A stretch of 64,000 nucleotides of DNA from Porpolomopsis calyptriformis (lineage: Eukaryota; Basidiomycota; Agaricomycetes; Agaricales; Hygrophoraceae). Below are positions 1 to 10,950 of this stretch, in pieces. The notes below the pieces were generated by a model. The model was not told where the DNA came from, made no database searches, and worked only from the letters and a program-made list of their open reading frames with translations. The position numbers and the translations under genes are program-made. The stretch spans positions 2,852,001 through 2,916,000 of the forward strand of contig OX621163.1 in assembly GCA_951640195.1 (NCBI GenBank). The letters are read 5' to 3'. Every line of letters starts with the position of its first letter. Within the stretch, counting starts at the first letter, position 1.

Positions 1-1193
1 CCTTCCGCAGCACAGGGCTGTATTGTCTCATGACTTGTTCCTATTGTTCTTCAAGTCATGAGATTGCTGTTATTTCTATTTCTTGTCTGGCGTATCAGGT
101 TTCTCTTCTTCAACTGAGGAAGCTCCTTTTGGTCCCTCCTTTGTCTGTAGGCATATAAAAGGTGAAGAGTTGCATCCCTATGCTTCAGTTCAATCCTTGT
201 CGATTATCATGACTCCCTCCCACCAAGGTCACTATGTTTGATTCTTCAAGCAGTCTGGGGTTGTGCATCACACTGCCCCTGTCTTTCTTGACTGTGATTT
301 GTTTCACTACTACCTTTAGCATATCCCTTCCAATGCCGATCTCTGCTGGTCATCTTTCTCCTGCTTTGCTTGCGGTAGCAAGCACAAAGTCAAGAAGTGT
401 CCATACATTCACTGGCTGATCCAGCATGCTTGTAGTCTAATGGAGGATCTGCTTGGTGAGTATCTTGTTTTGTCTTTATTAGTCTTTGTTTGTTAATAAT
501 AGGCCTTTCCTTAGCTTGGGATGATGACGCCCCTCCCCCTACTTCCCAGCTCCCTTTGGAGGAGCAGGTTAATTGGGGGTCTGATAAGTGGGCTAACTCT
601 CTTCCTTCTGTTAAGAAGGAGGCAGTTGACTAGGCTGCTAGTCCCTCCTTCCATCCTTGGACCCCTGGTCCATTGAGTTCTTTGTCTAGTAGTAAGCTCT
701 CAACTCTCTCACCCTCTTCATGATTACTAACTCCTTATTTCTTAGTTGAAGACTTGTCAACATTGTTGACCAATATCAATGTCAAGATTGAGGATGAAGA
801 GATTCTACCCAGTTTGTTGTGGAGTCCCACCAACAATTGGTTGGGTAAGGAAGTGAGAAAGATTGCAATGAGTTTTGTTGAGGGGAAGGCTGAGGAATTA
901 CAGGCCTCCGGTGGTGATACCAATGGGGCAATTTATTGGGGGAACAAGTTGGCTGTGCTAGATGGTTAGGTAGTTTCTAGTTTTGTTGAGTTTCTGAGGG
1001 AGAGCTTAATGCAGGAGGTAGCCAAGATGGATTAGGTTTTAGATAGTCAGTTAGACATAGACCACCCCTTTTGTATGAATAGCCTCTGCTGCTGCCAATA
1101 AAGACAGCCCTTCTAAAGAGAAAACAGTGAGAAAACAAAGAAAAGAGAGGAAAAGAACAGAATTTTAAGAGAGTAAATCCCAATTTCATAATA
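1..1193 (+). mobile_element. Decayed, window-truncated copy of the 1.7-kb LTR-like element
   Basis: This stretch aligns throughout with the reverse complement of about 54844-56044, so it is a second copy in opposite orientation and is cut by the window edge. Similarity ends near 1193, at a terminus matching the other copy's TGTCATG end apart from two transitions. It contains the TATA box (154-160), the gene at 209-1035 and a polyadenylation-like AATAAA (1098-1103), all in the same relative positions. Several substitutions versus the 55-kb copy are C-to-T or G-to-A. The far end and any target duplication lie outside the window. Confidence 0.8.
209..1035 (+). pseudogene. Decayed copy of the LTR-borne zinc-knuckle gene
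   Basis: This is the counterpart of the intact 237-aa gene at 55002-55835. ATG is at 209, 49 nt past the end of a TATAAAA box, and the frame ends ATG-GAT-TAG at 1027-1035. It has several in-frame stops, for example TGA where the intact copy has CGA (Arg11) and TAG in place of a tryptophan codon. The zinc-knuckle region and the last exon (about 745-1035) remain recognisable. I infer it is non-functional. Confidence 0.75.
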
Positions 1194-3249
1194 AGGTCAT
1201 TATTGCTGCTTCATCCCTCCCCTCCTAGATCTTGACTCCCCACAGGACTATCAAAGATGGCAGTGTGGCTTACACATTCTCGGCATTAATGTAGGTGTGT
1301 TTCCAGACTCACAACTGTCCTCAATTGAAATGGCAATGGTTTGTTTCATCTTCATGCTATCTAGGGGATTTATTATAATTTGGTAGTTGAATGGTTTTAC
1401 TTCTCACATTGGAGGGGCTGATGAGGAATTGAATGTTTGACTAAAGATTGAGGAGCTAACTAGGAATTGAACTTATCTTACTAACTACAAGATCAGGCTT
1501 TATATACTAACTACCTGAGTTAATATGAGTCAATCATAAGGATGATTACAAAGCATAAAATGGAATGTGACTAGTGAAGAGTTACAAAAAGAATAGCAGA
1601 AATGGAATGTGACTTGTGAAGAGTTAGAAGGAAGGTACATGTGATCAGTCTCTATATATAAATCAGTAAAGCAGAAGGATAAATGGTTAAGAGACTAATC
1701 AAGTCTGACTAAAAGAGAAAGGAAAAAATACATCTGTGACAGAATTGTGCCCAGAGCAAAATGAATGGGATCTCAACAACTGAAATCAACAAGCTCTAGT
1801 GTACAAACCTCTCATTCTGATTACTTAGCCTGCACCAGACCTGTTTCTCTTTTTCATTCCCCCCAAGCTATGCCTGCAACTGGGTCCTTAGCTTGACTAA
1901 TGTGGCAGATGCACTGTACACATTACAATTGATCAGCAAAGACAGTATTAATATTTATGGTGTAGCCCACTTGCTAATTATTAATAAGCAGGGCATCACA
2001 TTCTGAACACTTGTATCACTTAGATTTTTACTAGCCCCAGTCTTACTACAGGATACCATAAAAATGGTACCTATATGTTTGTCAGGTTACAAATTCACCT
2101 CACATGATTACACTGCCTATCTACACGAACAGGCATTGATCCTCACCCAACCATGAGGCTACACTGCCCTACTCCAGGGTGGGATTGTTTGGCAGTTAGC
2201 CAAGGAGAGTCTCAGTCTCAACTCCGCATTGCAAGGCCCTTTATCTGCAGTAACAGTACATCATATGGGGTACTGCACAGATGAACTAGAGCTGGGCTGC
2301 ACACTATGGGATAATGAACTCTCAGATGCAGAGGTTTGACTTATCTGTGGAGTCTACAACTGTTACATGGGTATGTATAGTGTTGCTATCTTCTACTAGA
2401 GCTGATCCTTTACCTCCCAGGATATGGTGATCAGATGGCAGTGAAATCTTAGTGGCCCCTTCCCACCACTTGGAATGAGCATGATTGTGGTGTCAATCTT
2501 AGCTATTGGACAGAGCAGAATGAGGAGTGGTATCAAAAATGTTTGAAAGAGATCCAAGATAGACAGGCTGAACCCCTCCCTGCCAACAAGTGGTGTGACT
2601 AACTGAAAGGAATGAGAGAAACCCACACTCTCAAAGCAAGCATTCAAAAGTTCTCATATGAGTACTTAGATGGCCACCACTTCTTTGCATAGCATCTCAC
2701 CACTTGTAACATTTTCAATACCATGTTTTTCATATTATACTGATAAGTAAGAAAATCAGTGTGCACTTGCTCACATGCTTATCATTCCAGACATTGCATG
2801 CTTCAGTGTGCAATCAATTTTGTAGCATGCAAAATCTTAGAAATTGTGGTAATTTTGCATTGTACAAAATGTTTGTGCAATATTTAAAATATTTCATGTT
2901 TGAAAAGCTTAAGTATTTGTGGGAAATTGCACACAGTAGATCTTTTTGTTTTACAGAAATGCAAATTATAATTAAAATGTTACATTTTCCCATGTTTTTG
3001 CAAGAATGCAAGTTTATAAGAGCAAGATTTGAATGACATTTAACATTTCAGACCAATTTTGCACAAGGGGAAGAAAATAATTGCAATAGACAAAATTTTT
3101 CACAATATTATAACAGGCTACGAACTATTTTGCATAAGATTTTGCACGCGGGAAAATAATGGGGTGCAAGGAGTGTTTGCCGGTATCTCACCGGTTTCCT
3201 GATGGTGTACTCGGGCCGGTCCTCATTTGTCTGATCGCCCTGCACTGGA
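1194..3249. other. Gene-poor AT-rich stretch
   Basis: I see no gene I can support. A forward reading frame at about 2490-2700 (NLSYWTEQNEEW..., one internal stop) has protein-like composition and may be a degenerate coding fragment, but I recognise no family. The 2760-3170 part is very AT-rich and its ORFs lack coding character. Confidence 0.5.
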
Positions 3250-3255
3250 TATAAA
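3250..3255 (+). promoter_or_regulatory. TATA box of the secreted-protein gene
   Basis: TATAAA lies 96 bp upstream of the ATG at 3351, in a locally GC-richer segment, a normal position for a fungal core promoter. Confidence 0.55.
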
Positions 3256-3350
3256 GGCTCGCTCGACTGTATCCTTGTCTCAGAGCTGGTCTCTTCCCAT
3301 CATCACTCTTGTGTGAACATTTTACCATTGTGCTTGCTACGATCTTCATC

Positions 3351-4004
3351 ATGCGCTTTTTTCATCCTCTTGCCATCATACTTTGTTTGGCTGTTGCCAC
3401 ATTTGCATTGCCCTTTGTACGCATCCAAACAGACTCTTGACTTGAATTTCCTTGACTTGTCTTCAGCCAGCCAGTGATCAAGCGATCGACAAAGTAAGCC
3501 TACGTCGTTTTGCGTTGTTGTTATCTTATCCCACGTATATAGCCCCTCATCACATTCGCCCCCAACATCAAGCCTGAGGAGGAGGGTCCGCTCAGGGCGC
3601 ATGCGTTGGACTGGTATAAGGGTCTACCGCCTGATGCACCAGCTTCCGGATGTGGACGGATCCACTTCTACCAAGGTTACCACACCAACAATTTTGACCC
3701 GAGACTTCATGCAACCGCTCAGGCCCACCGCGGGCGAAGCAAAAGCAAAACTGGTTGTGTTGGCAAATACCACCTTCTTTATGCTGAGAGGCCGGAGGGG
3801 CCACAGGCTAAAGGTGATGCGCAGGGTTCACAATCGAAGGGGTATCAAGCTGCACCGGAGGAACCACAAGCGGAGGGGTCACAGCCTGGACAGGGATCAC
3901 AAGCGGAGGGATCACAGCCTAGACAGGGTCCACAATCGAAGGGACCACAACCGGAGGGAACACGGCCTAAAAAAAAGAGGAGGAACAGAAAGAAACCAAA
4001 GTAG
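3351..4004 (+). CDS. Small secreted protein with Gln/Gly/Pro repeat tail (3 exons, hypothetical)
   Basis: Model: exons 3351-3416, 3467-3493 and 3543-4004, with GT-AG introns of 50 and 49 nt, all in phase 0, giving 184 aa. The first exon encodes a textbook signal peptide (MRFFHPLAIILCLAVATFA), which is why this start was chosen. The mature part (about residues 30-110) has two cysteines and no domain I recognise. From about residue 115 it becomes imperfect repeats of the type GSQAEGSQP, matching short tandem DNA repeats at about 3830-3960, and it ends in a basic tail KKKRRNRKKPK. A TATA box at 3250 supports transcription. The sequence shows a secreted, low-complexity protein; function is unknown. 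Without splicing the signal-peptide frame stops at 3438, so the model rests on both introns. Confidence 0.6.
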
Positions 4005-4511
4005 CGCACATGTCACAGCTAGATGAACATAACGGCTGGCACCGATCAAAGATAGAAAACACTATTGCGAATTTCCTGTCTCGATCCACCATAAAATGAG
4101 CTTCCCATGGATTTCAGGCTATTTTTTCCAAGTACAAGGATACTTTTTAGCAAACTTCTCAAGGAGGCCGTCTTTTACCAGCCTCCGTCTTACTCTCCGA
4201 TTCTGATGAGGCTTGGGCGACGCGACGCATTTAAAAGTGCTGCTAAGTTGGTGGTCACCGACATATGACAGAAGTTGGCCTGGGATTTCAGCGGGCCAGG
4301 ATCAGTATCGGAGAAAAATTTAACGCACACTGTGTTGTAGTCTCCGGATTAGAAAAAAGTGCGAGTGTGCGTCGGTTTCTTGAAGGAGACAAGTGAAAAC
4401 TATTTGATCGGGTTGGCGATAGCTGTTGCACAATAATGCGTCTATTTCTCCTCATTTGAAGTACCCATCACAAGAACTACTTGCACTTTGAGGTCTTTCG
4501 CCCGGTAGGAT
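4005..4511. other. Intergenic space between convergent genes
   Basis: This 507-bp gap separates the 3' end of the secreted-protein gene from the 3' end of cyclin C. It should hold both terminators. I see no coding frame or structured element. Confidence 0.5.
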
Positions 4512-6088
4512 CTAACCGGCAGCTTGCGCCCTCTCCAGCATCTTGTTAATCGCAATAGGCCGACCGCTCGCCTGATGCGCCAAGTCAGCCAATCTGGCTT
4601 CTCTCATCTTCATCAACACTCTCGTCAGAAGCGAGGGTGTCACCATAGTGTCCCCACCGCTCCCAATGCCCCCATCATCTCCCCCACCATCGCCGTCCCC
4701 GGAGGGCAGCCATCCCTCCGTGTCCTCGGCAATGTCTGGTGGCGTACCGCCATTACTCTGGCTTCTCATGCTCCCTGGACGGGACGCCGACACGGACGCC
4801 GCCGCCGATTTCGAACCTGCGCTCCCAGCACCGCTCGTATTCGTAAACAATGGCGATGCCGACGTGACAGGTTTAGCCGAGTCAGGTGTCGGGTCCTCCC
4901 TGTACCGTTCCCATAGGGCGTACATTGAGACAATTTCTTGCACAATGGTCGCGACGAGGGGGAGGGAAACGTTTAGTTCTGACAGGAATGCGATTGGGTC
5001 GTTGCTTGTTGTGGGCTTGGGTTGGCTCCCGCTGTTCGAATTGGCCTGGCGGGAGGATCGGCGTGGTCGTGGAGGGGGTTCTTGTGATGCGGGTCGAGGG
5101 TTATTGATGATGGTGTTGTGTGTCGGAACGTGTAGGACGAGGGTGATGTATATGGCGGCAATCGCGATCAGATGTGGAGCGTAGAGGAGACACAGTTCGG
5201 ATCGGAACGTGTCATTGATAACGAACCTTGCACATAAAAAATAGAGTGAGTTGGGATGTGAGATAGACAACATCGACTTACCACGCTAACTGCAACGCGC
5301 CTTCCTGCAGCTCAAGCTGGCCTTCTCCCGTTCCCCAGTAGCGGGGTCCATCGTCCACTCCTACACCCACTTCACCTGCCTCGGCATCTAGCAAACCATC
5401 TGAACTACCTGCATTCTCCTTCTTACACAAAGTAAAGAGCGTTCTGTACGGGTGAAAGATGGTTAGATCGCATTCGAGATCGTCTACGAGATAAAATTCC
5501 ATCTCTGCAAGCTTGGCATTGTCAGAAGGGAACATCCCGATTGCGTAGTTTTCCTCTTGTAGGGAATACGCGAGTCAGCATGAGCCTTGAAAGAAACCAA
5601 GTGAGATGCTTACGACTGAATAACGATCGCGCCTCTGCAACAACGCTCTTGATCGGCACGGGGCTTTCCTCAGCCTTCGCTGCAACGTAGCAGCATGCGG
5701 CCATGACGAGAAACGGATCTGTCTCGCAATATGAGTTTTTGACGTAGAATCTCCGGAAGAACACGGTCGCGGTGGCGATAACCCGCTGGCGCAATGAGAG
5801 CTTTTTGCCAAGTTTCGATATGGCTGGCCAAAGTACCGGTTAGAAAGGGCGGGCAATAGGTAAAAGGAGCGTACCATTTGCAAAGAAGATGAGAAGAAAT
5901 TCAAGGTGTTGTGGATCATCCACGTACTGCAGGTCGCACGCCCGAGCCTGCTTAAGAGTTGCTCGGTCGACGATCCAACGTTTGCTGTGGATAACATGGC
6001 ATACCAGTGTTGTAAGTTAACTGTCATCGCATCGAGTGCTGACCTTGGCTTCTCACTAATGTGAACTCGACCAAAAATCCGTCGCCAT
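4512..6088 (-). CDS. SSN8: Cyclin C, Mediator kinase-module subunit (SSN8/SRB11)
   Basis: Five exons: 6088-6057, 5984-5875, 5823-5614, 5555-5282, 5226-4512. Introns are 51-72 nt and phases agree, giving 446 aa. The start MATDFWSSSHYKRW is the conserved cyclin C N-terminus. The first cyclin box includes LRQRVIATATVFFRRFY and the hallmark CCYVAAKAEESP; the second follows from EFYLVDDLECDL. Cyclin C pairs with CDK8/SSN3 in the Mediator kinase module and acts in transcriptional repression in the nucleus. The C-terminal ~180 residues are a Ser/Gly-rich extension (several Gly-Gly-Asp runs) that makes the protein longer than the ~300-aa animal and yeast forms. The gene is divergent from the PMT gene, with 121 bp between start codons, suggesting a shared promoter. 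Confidence 0.95.
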
Positions 6089-6209
6089 GCTTCCAGACGT
6101 TCACCGCGATGAGTGCAAGTGACCAAAACGTGACAAGCTCTAATAGGCTGCAGGACACGTCAATTCCCCGCACATCTAATCTACCCGGTGATTCCTATCT
6201 CTTTCCGTC

Positions 6210-9200
6210 ATGTCTGGCAGCGTAAGAGCCAGAAGGCCAGCGTCGCCACCGCCAGAACTTGCACGAACAGGCCCAAGATTTCCCCACGCACGCCAGGACC
6301 ATCTAGACGCCGACGCACGGCGAGCCGCAGCATCAAAGGGTTTTGTACCAGGTCGTAAAACTCACCAGCCCGGAGGCCTGAAGGTGACCTCAGGAGAGTG
6401 GAAGTTGCTGTTGATCGTCACCCTAGTAGCTGCAGCCGTGCGCTTGTTTCGTCTGTCAAGGCCTAATAGCGTGGTGTGAGTGTTCTCAAGTTTATCACAC
6501 TCTCTTCTGACTCGAGGGTGACAGCTTCGATGAAGTGCACTTTGGAAAATTTGCTTCAAAGTATATCAAAACTCAGTATTTTGTTGACGTACATCCACCC
6601 CTCGCCAAGTTGCTAATAACTCTCGCTGCTTTTGTCTTTGGATATGATGGTCATTTTGACTTTAAGGATATCGGAAAGTGAGCAGTCTCATCCCATCCCT
6701 AACACCTCGTACTAAGCGATTGCAGAATGTACGATCGCGTTCCATACATCGCGATGCGCATGGTTCCGGCTACACTGGGTGTTGCAACCGTTCCGCTTGC
6801 CTATCTCACACTACGGGGACTAGATTGCCGCGCAACAACAGCTCTTTTAGCGTCTCTCCTCATCACCTTCGAAAATGGGATGGTCACCCAGTCAAGACAC
6901 ATCCTTCTCGACTCTCCTCTGATATTCTTCACCGCACTCACCATCTTTCTCTGGATCGGCTTTTGCAACGAGGATAAACACGAGCCCTTTACGGATTCCT
7001 GGTGGACATGGCTTGCACTGTCCGGTCTTTCCCTGGGCGCGGTCGTGAGCTGTAAGTGGGTTGGGCTGTTTACAATCGCCACCGTGGGGTTTTCCACAAT
7101 ACACCAACTATGGCACCTCCTGGGTGATTTAAGACTTCCGCCGAGGACGTTTATAAAACATTTTATTGCCCGGGCCATTTGTTTGATCCTCATCCCGATA
7201 CTGTTCTACATGTTCATGTTCCAAATACATTTCTTGATCCTCGGCAGCTCTGGCGACGGAGACGGCTTTATGAGCTCCGAGTTCCAGCAAACACTCGGCG
7301 GACGTCACATGGCTGATACCTATGCAGGTCAGATCGTTTGTATTAACATTGTAATGTCGATCAACTTTTCCTTCCAGACATCGCGATTGGGTCGGAAGTG
7401 ACCATTCGTCATCTCAACACTCAAGGAGGATATCTGCACTCTCACGCACATCACTTTCCCGGAGGCAGCAAACGTAAAGCGTCATTCGAAGTTGCATCAG
7501 TACCCTTTTCTGACTTGATTCTACAGAGCAGCAAGTCACCCTGTACCCACACCGTGACCACAACAACGACTGGCAGATCTTCAACGCAACAAGGGACGGC
7601 AACGAGTATAACGCTACCGGACCCTTTCTACACATCACACCTGGGATGCGCATCAAGCTCCGTCATTCGGCTACTCAGAAGCATCTCCACTCGCACGACG
7701 TTCGGCCGCCTGTGTCGGACGTTGACTTCCAGAACGAAGTCTCCGCATATGGGATGGCCGGCTTCGCGGGTGATGCAAACGACGACTGGATAGTTGAGAT
7801 CGAGCATGGAGATAGGAGGGATAAGGAGTCGAGCAAACGGCTGCGGACGTTACGAACGACCTTCAGGCTCAGACACGCATTGACAGGTTGTTATCTGTTC
7901 TCACACAAGGTGAAACTGCCGGATTGGGGTTTCGAACAGCAAGAGGTGACATGCAACAAAAATGCCGTGAAAGCCAACTCCCTCTGGTTTGTTGAGACGA
8001 ATACTCACGAAGGCCGTACGTCATTTTCAGTCATGTGTCTTAATTGGAAAGAACTCAGAGAATCATAGTGCCTCCGAACGCACAGAAGGTAAACTACCGA
8101 TTACCTGGCTTTCTCGCGAAGTTCTTTGAACTCCAGCGAGTGATGTGGGCGACCAACGCAGGACTCACAGATCGCCACACTTACGACTCTCGGCCCTCCT
8201 CCTGGCCTCGCCTCCGTCGGGGTATCGTGAGTGCCGGGTCTATCCACCTTGCTTACGATCCATCGAACTGACTGCCTCCTTGCAGAATTTCTGGGTCAAG
8301 GATCATCGTCAGATATATCTGATTGGCAATCCGGTGATATGGTGGCTCAGTTCGGCTGCCGTGCTTGCCTACGTGGCCGTGCGGGGGTTCCTCATTCTCA
8401 GGGCTAAGAGAGGATACAGGGATTTCGAGAACAGTTAGTCGTCGCCCGAAACGAGTGCGGAGATCTTCTGAACCTCATCCTGCAGCTAAAGTGGTCAAGT
8501 ACGATTCATTGTGCGGATTCATGTTCCTGGGGTGGAGCCTGCACTACCTCCCATTTTACGTTATGGGCCGGCAGCTTTTCCTGCACCATTACTTGCCTGC
8601 GCTTTACTTTTCGATTTTGTTGTTGTGTTGCATCTTTGACCTGTTCACGTCGACATTGCGTCCCAGGATCCGACTACAAATCGCGGTGGTCTTGATGGTT
8701 ATTTCGATTTGGAGTTTTGCACATTTCAGTCCGCTTGCTTACGGTAGCCCATGGACGAAAAGCAAGTGCCACAGTTCCAAATGGCTGAACACATGGGACT
8801 TTGCATGGTGAATAAAATCCTCCTTTTCGAACTTATTTGGTTTGATTGATGCCCCTTTCTATGCATACAGTAACGACTATCTGGACGATGTGCGTTGTCT
8901 CTTTTGGGACAGTTTTCGAGGCTGATTGGTTTGTTTTGCACAGTACTCGCAATACGGAGGCAGAATTGTGGCGACACCCAAAGCGACCACCGTTTCTGTA
9001 TCTACCATCGGCGGTGAACCCGGAGGGAGGGCAGCGATTGTGGTAGCGGACAAACCGATCGCTTCGATAGAGGAGGAGAAAACGAGTGTGGTTGCAGGCA
9101 AAGCGGAACCAGGGCGTGATATTTTTGCGGGAGATCCTGCGAAAGAGATCCAGAGCGAGAATGTGCTTGTTGTGGATAGGCCGCCTGCTGTGGAGAAGGA

Positions 9201-9372
9201 GATTAGCACGGTCGTTGCCCAGCAGACGACGGAGGGGAAGGCAAACAGTGCAGAGAGTACGGAGAGTTCTGATGGGTCAGGACAGAAACCTGCTGGACCT
9301 CTTGGGGAGGCAGAGGCTGAAGCAGAACGGGCGGCGCATGAGCTATACCCGGATGCGATTGTGGAAAAGTAG
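6210..9372 (+). CDS. Dolichyl-phosphate-mannose protein O-mannosyltransferase (PMT family, probably PMT2-type)
   Basis: Ten exons: 6210-6475, 6525-6677, 6726-7327, 7378-7473, 7527-8015, 8069-8226, 8286-8433, 8486-8807, 8871-8889 and 8944-9372. All phases agree, giving 893 aa. It transfers mannose from dolichyl-phosphate to Ser/Thr in the ER lumen. The first luminal loop has the catalytic-type motif FDEVHFGKFASKYIKT (about residues 90-105). Many hydrophobic helices follow, then MIR-domain sequence (about 340-530) with GGYLHSH and KQQQVTLYPH, then C-terminal helices and the conserved WDFACNDYL. Residues after about 760 are a charged, Ala/Glu-rich tail not typical of the family and presumably cytosolic. 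PMT2-group membership is my reading of the MIR loop and is less certain than the family. Exon 9 is only 19 nt. Confidence 0.93.
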
Positions 9373-9470
9373 ATTTCGTTAATTGACGAACACGGTTTAG
9401 CCAGGAACGTGATACTCGTTTACCCGACTCCCTCTCCTCTTCGCACTTGCTAGAATAAAATTTAAAAAAA

Positions 9471-10766
9471 ATGCTGGCTCGCTCAGTAGCCCGCGCCCGC
9501 GCCCTCTCTGCTCGCTCTTCCCGTCTCTTCTCCTCTTCAACCCTCCGTCAATCCAAAGTTGCCATTCTCGGGGCAGGTGGAGGGATCGGACAGCCACTTT
9601 CCCTTCTTCTCAAGAGCGACCCCCTCGTCACCGCTCTCAGCCTCTACGATATTCGTGGTGCTCCGGGCGTGGCTGCAGACGTTAGCCACATCAATACCAA
9701 TAGCGATGTCGCCCTTCGTCTTTTTCCGTTTCCGTTCCGGACCGTTGACTTTGCAGTGTAGGTCACCGGGTACGCCGCCGACCAGCTCGACCATGCCCTT
9801 GAAGGTGTCGACGTTGTCGTCATTCCAGCTGGCGTTCCAAGAAAGGTCCGTGCCCTCAGCTCGTACACTCATACTGAAAATCTCACTTTCTGAGTCGCTT
9901 TTAGCCCGGCGTATGTCCTCTTTTTCAAACGTGTTCCCAAAACTAACGCTCCCTAGATGACCCGCGACGATCTCTTCAATGTGCGCCTTCGATCTCCCCC
10001 TTCTCTTCTCTTCCTCTAACCAACCCATCCTTTCCCAGACCAACGCCTCCATCGTCCGCGAGCTCGCATGCGCCGTCTCTCGCATCTGCCCCACCGCACT
10101 CGTCCTCGTCATCTCCAACCCCGTCAACTCCACCGTCCCCATCGTCTCCGCCACCCTCGAGCAAGCCGGCGTCTTCGACCCCGCACACGTCTTCGGCGTC
10201 ACCACCCTCGACGTCGTCCGCGCCTCGCGCTTCCTCTCCGCCATCGCCAGCACCTCCCCGAACGAGACCCCGGTCAACGTCATCGGCGGACACAGCGGAA
10301 GCACCATCGTCCCCCTCCTCTCCCAGTCCAGCTACGGCAAGGCCCTTCAAGGAGAGGTCTACGACAAACTCGTGTTCCGCATCCAGTTCGGTGGCGACGA
10401 GGTCGTCAAGGCTAAGGATGGCGCCGGCAGCGCGACGCTCTCCATGGCCTTTGCTGGCGCCAAGTTCACCAACGCCGTTCTGCGCGGATTGAACGGCGAA
10501 AAGGGGGTCATCACCCCCACTTTTGTCAAAAGCCCTCTGTTTGCGGATCAAGGCATCGACTTCTTCTCTTCAAATGTCGAGCTTGGCGTACGTTTTGGCT
10601 TCCCTCCATCCCCTCTCTGCCTGTTGCTAAATCTACCCCTCAGACGAATGGTGTCGAAAAAATTCATCCCATCGGCCCATTGTCTGCCCAGGAGCAGAAA
10701 TTGCTTGAAGCTTGTTTACCCGAGCTGAAGAAGAACATTGAAAAGGGGAAAGCTTTCGTCGCATAA
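9471..10766 (+). CDS. Mitochondrial malate dehydrogenase
   Basis: Six exons: 9471-9707, 9762-9845, 9905-9910, 9957-9980, 10039-10587 and 10644-10766, giving 340 aa, the usual length. It interconverts malate and oxaloacetate with NAD in the TCA cycle. An Arg/Ser-rich N-terminus ([20 protein letters not shown]) is a mitochondrial targeting presequence. The NAD-binding loop GAGGGIGQP (residues 34-42), active-site arginines in PRKPGMTRDD (R106, R112), the NPVNSTVPI motif and the catalytic histidine in IGGHSG (H202) are all present. Exon 3 is a 6-nt micro-exon (CCCGGC, encoding Pro-Gly) needed to complete the conserved loop. The first intron begins with a weak GTCGCC donor. It is convergent with the ankyrin gene. 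Confidence 0.95.
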
Positions 10767-10950
10767 CCCTTATAGAGTGGAGAATTTCCTTGCAGTCTTA
10801 TATATCAATAATTCATACCTGCTTGTTGATCTGCTACTTTCCAATATACTCTGTTGCACAAGGTTCCATTTGACATGTATTCAACTGACATGAAATCAAA
10901 GATCCCTTCTACCAATAAATCTTCACCTCATCATCAAAACCATAGCTGCG

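Noticed and set aside
2761..3036. 91-codon ORF in AT-rich sequence
   Set aside because: Low-complexity Phe/Leu/Ile/Lys composition with a similar frame open on the opposite strand, typical of AT-rich noncoding DNA.
4524..5184. Plus-strand ORFs of 130 and 178 codons
   Set aside because: They overlap the last exon of cyclin C on the other strand and have no features.
9537..10551. Long minus-strand ORFs of 256 and 191 codons
   Set aside because: They are shadows over the malate dehydrogenase exons, kept open by codon bias.
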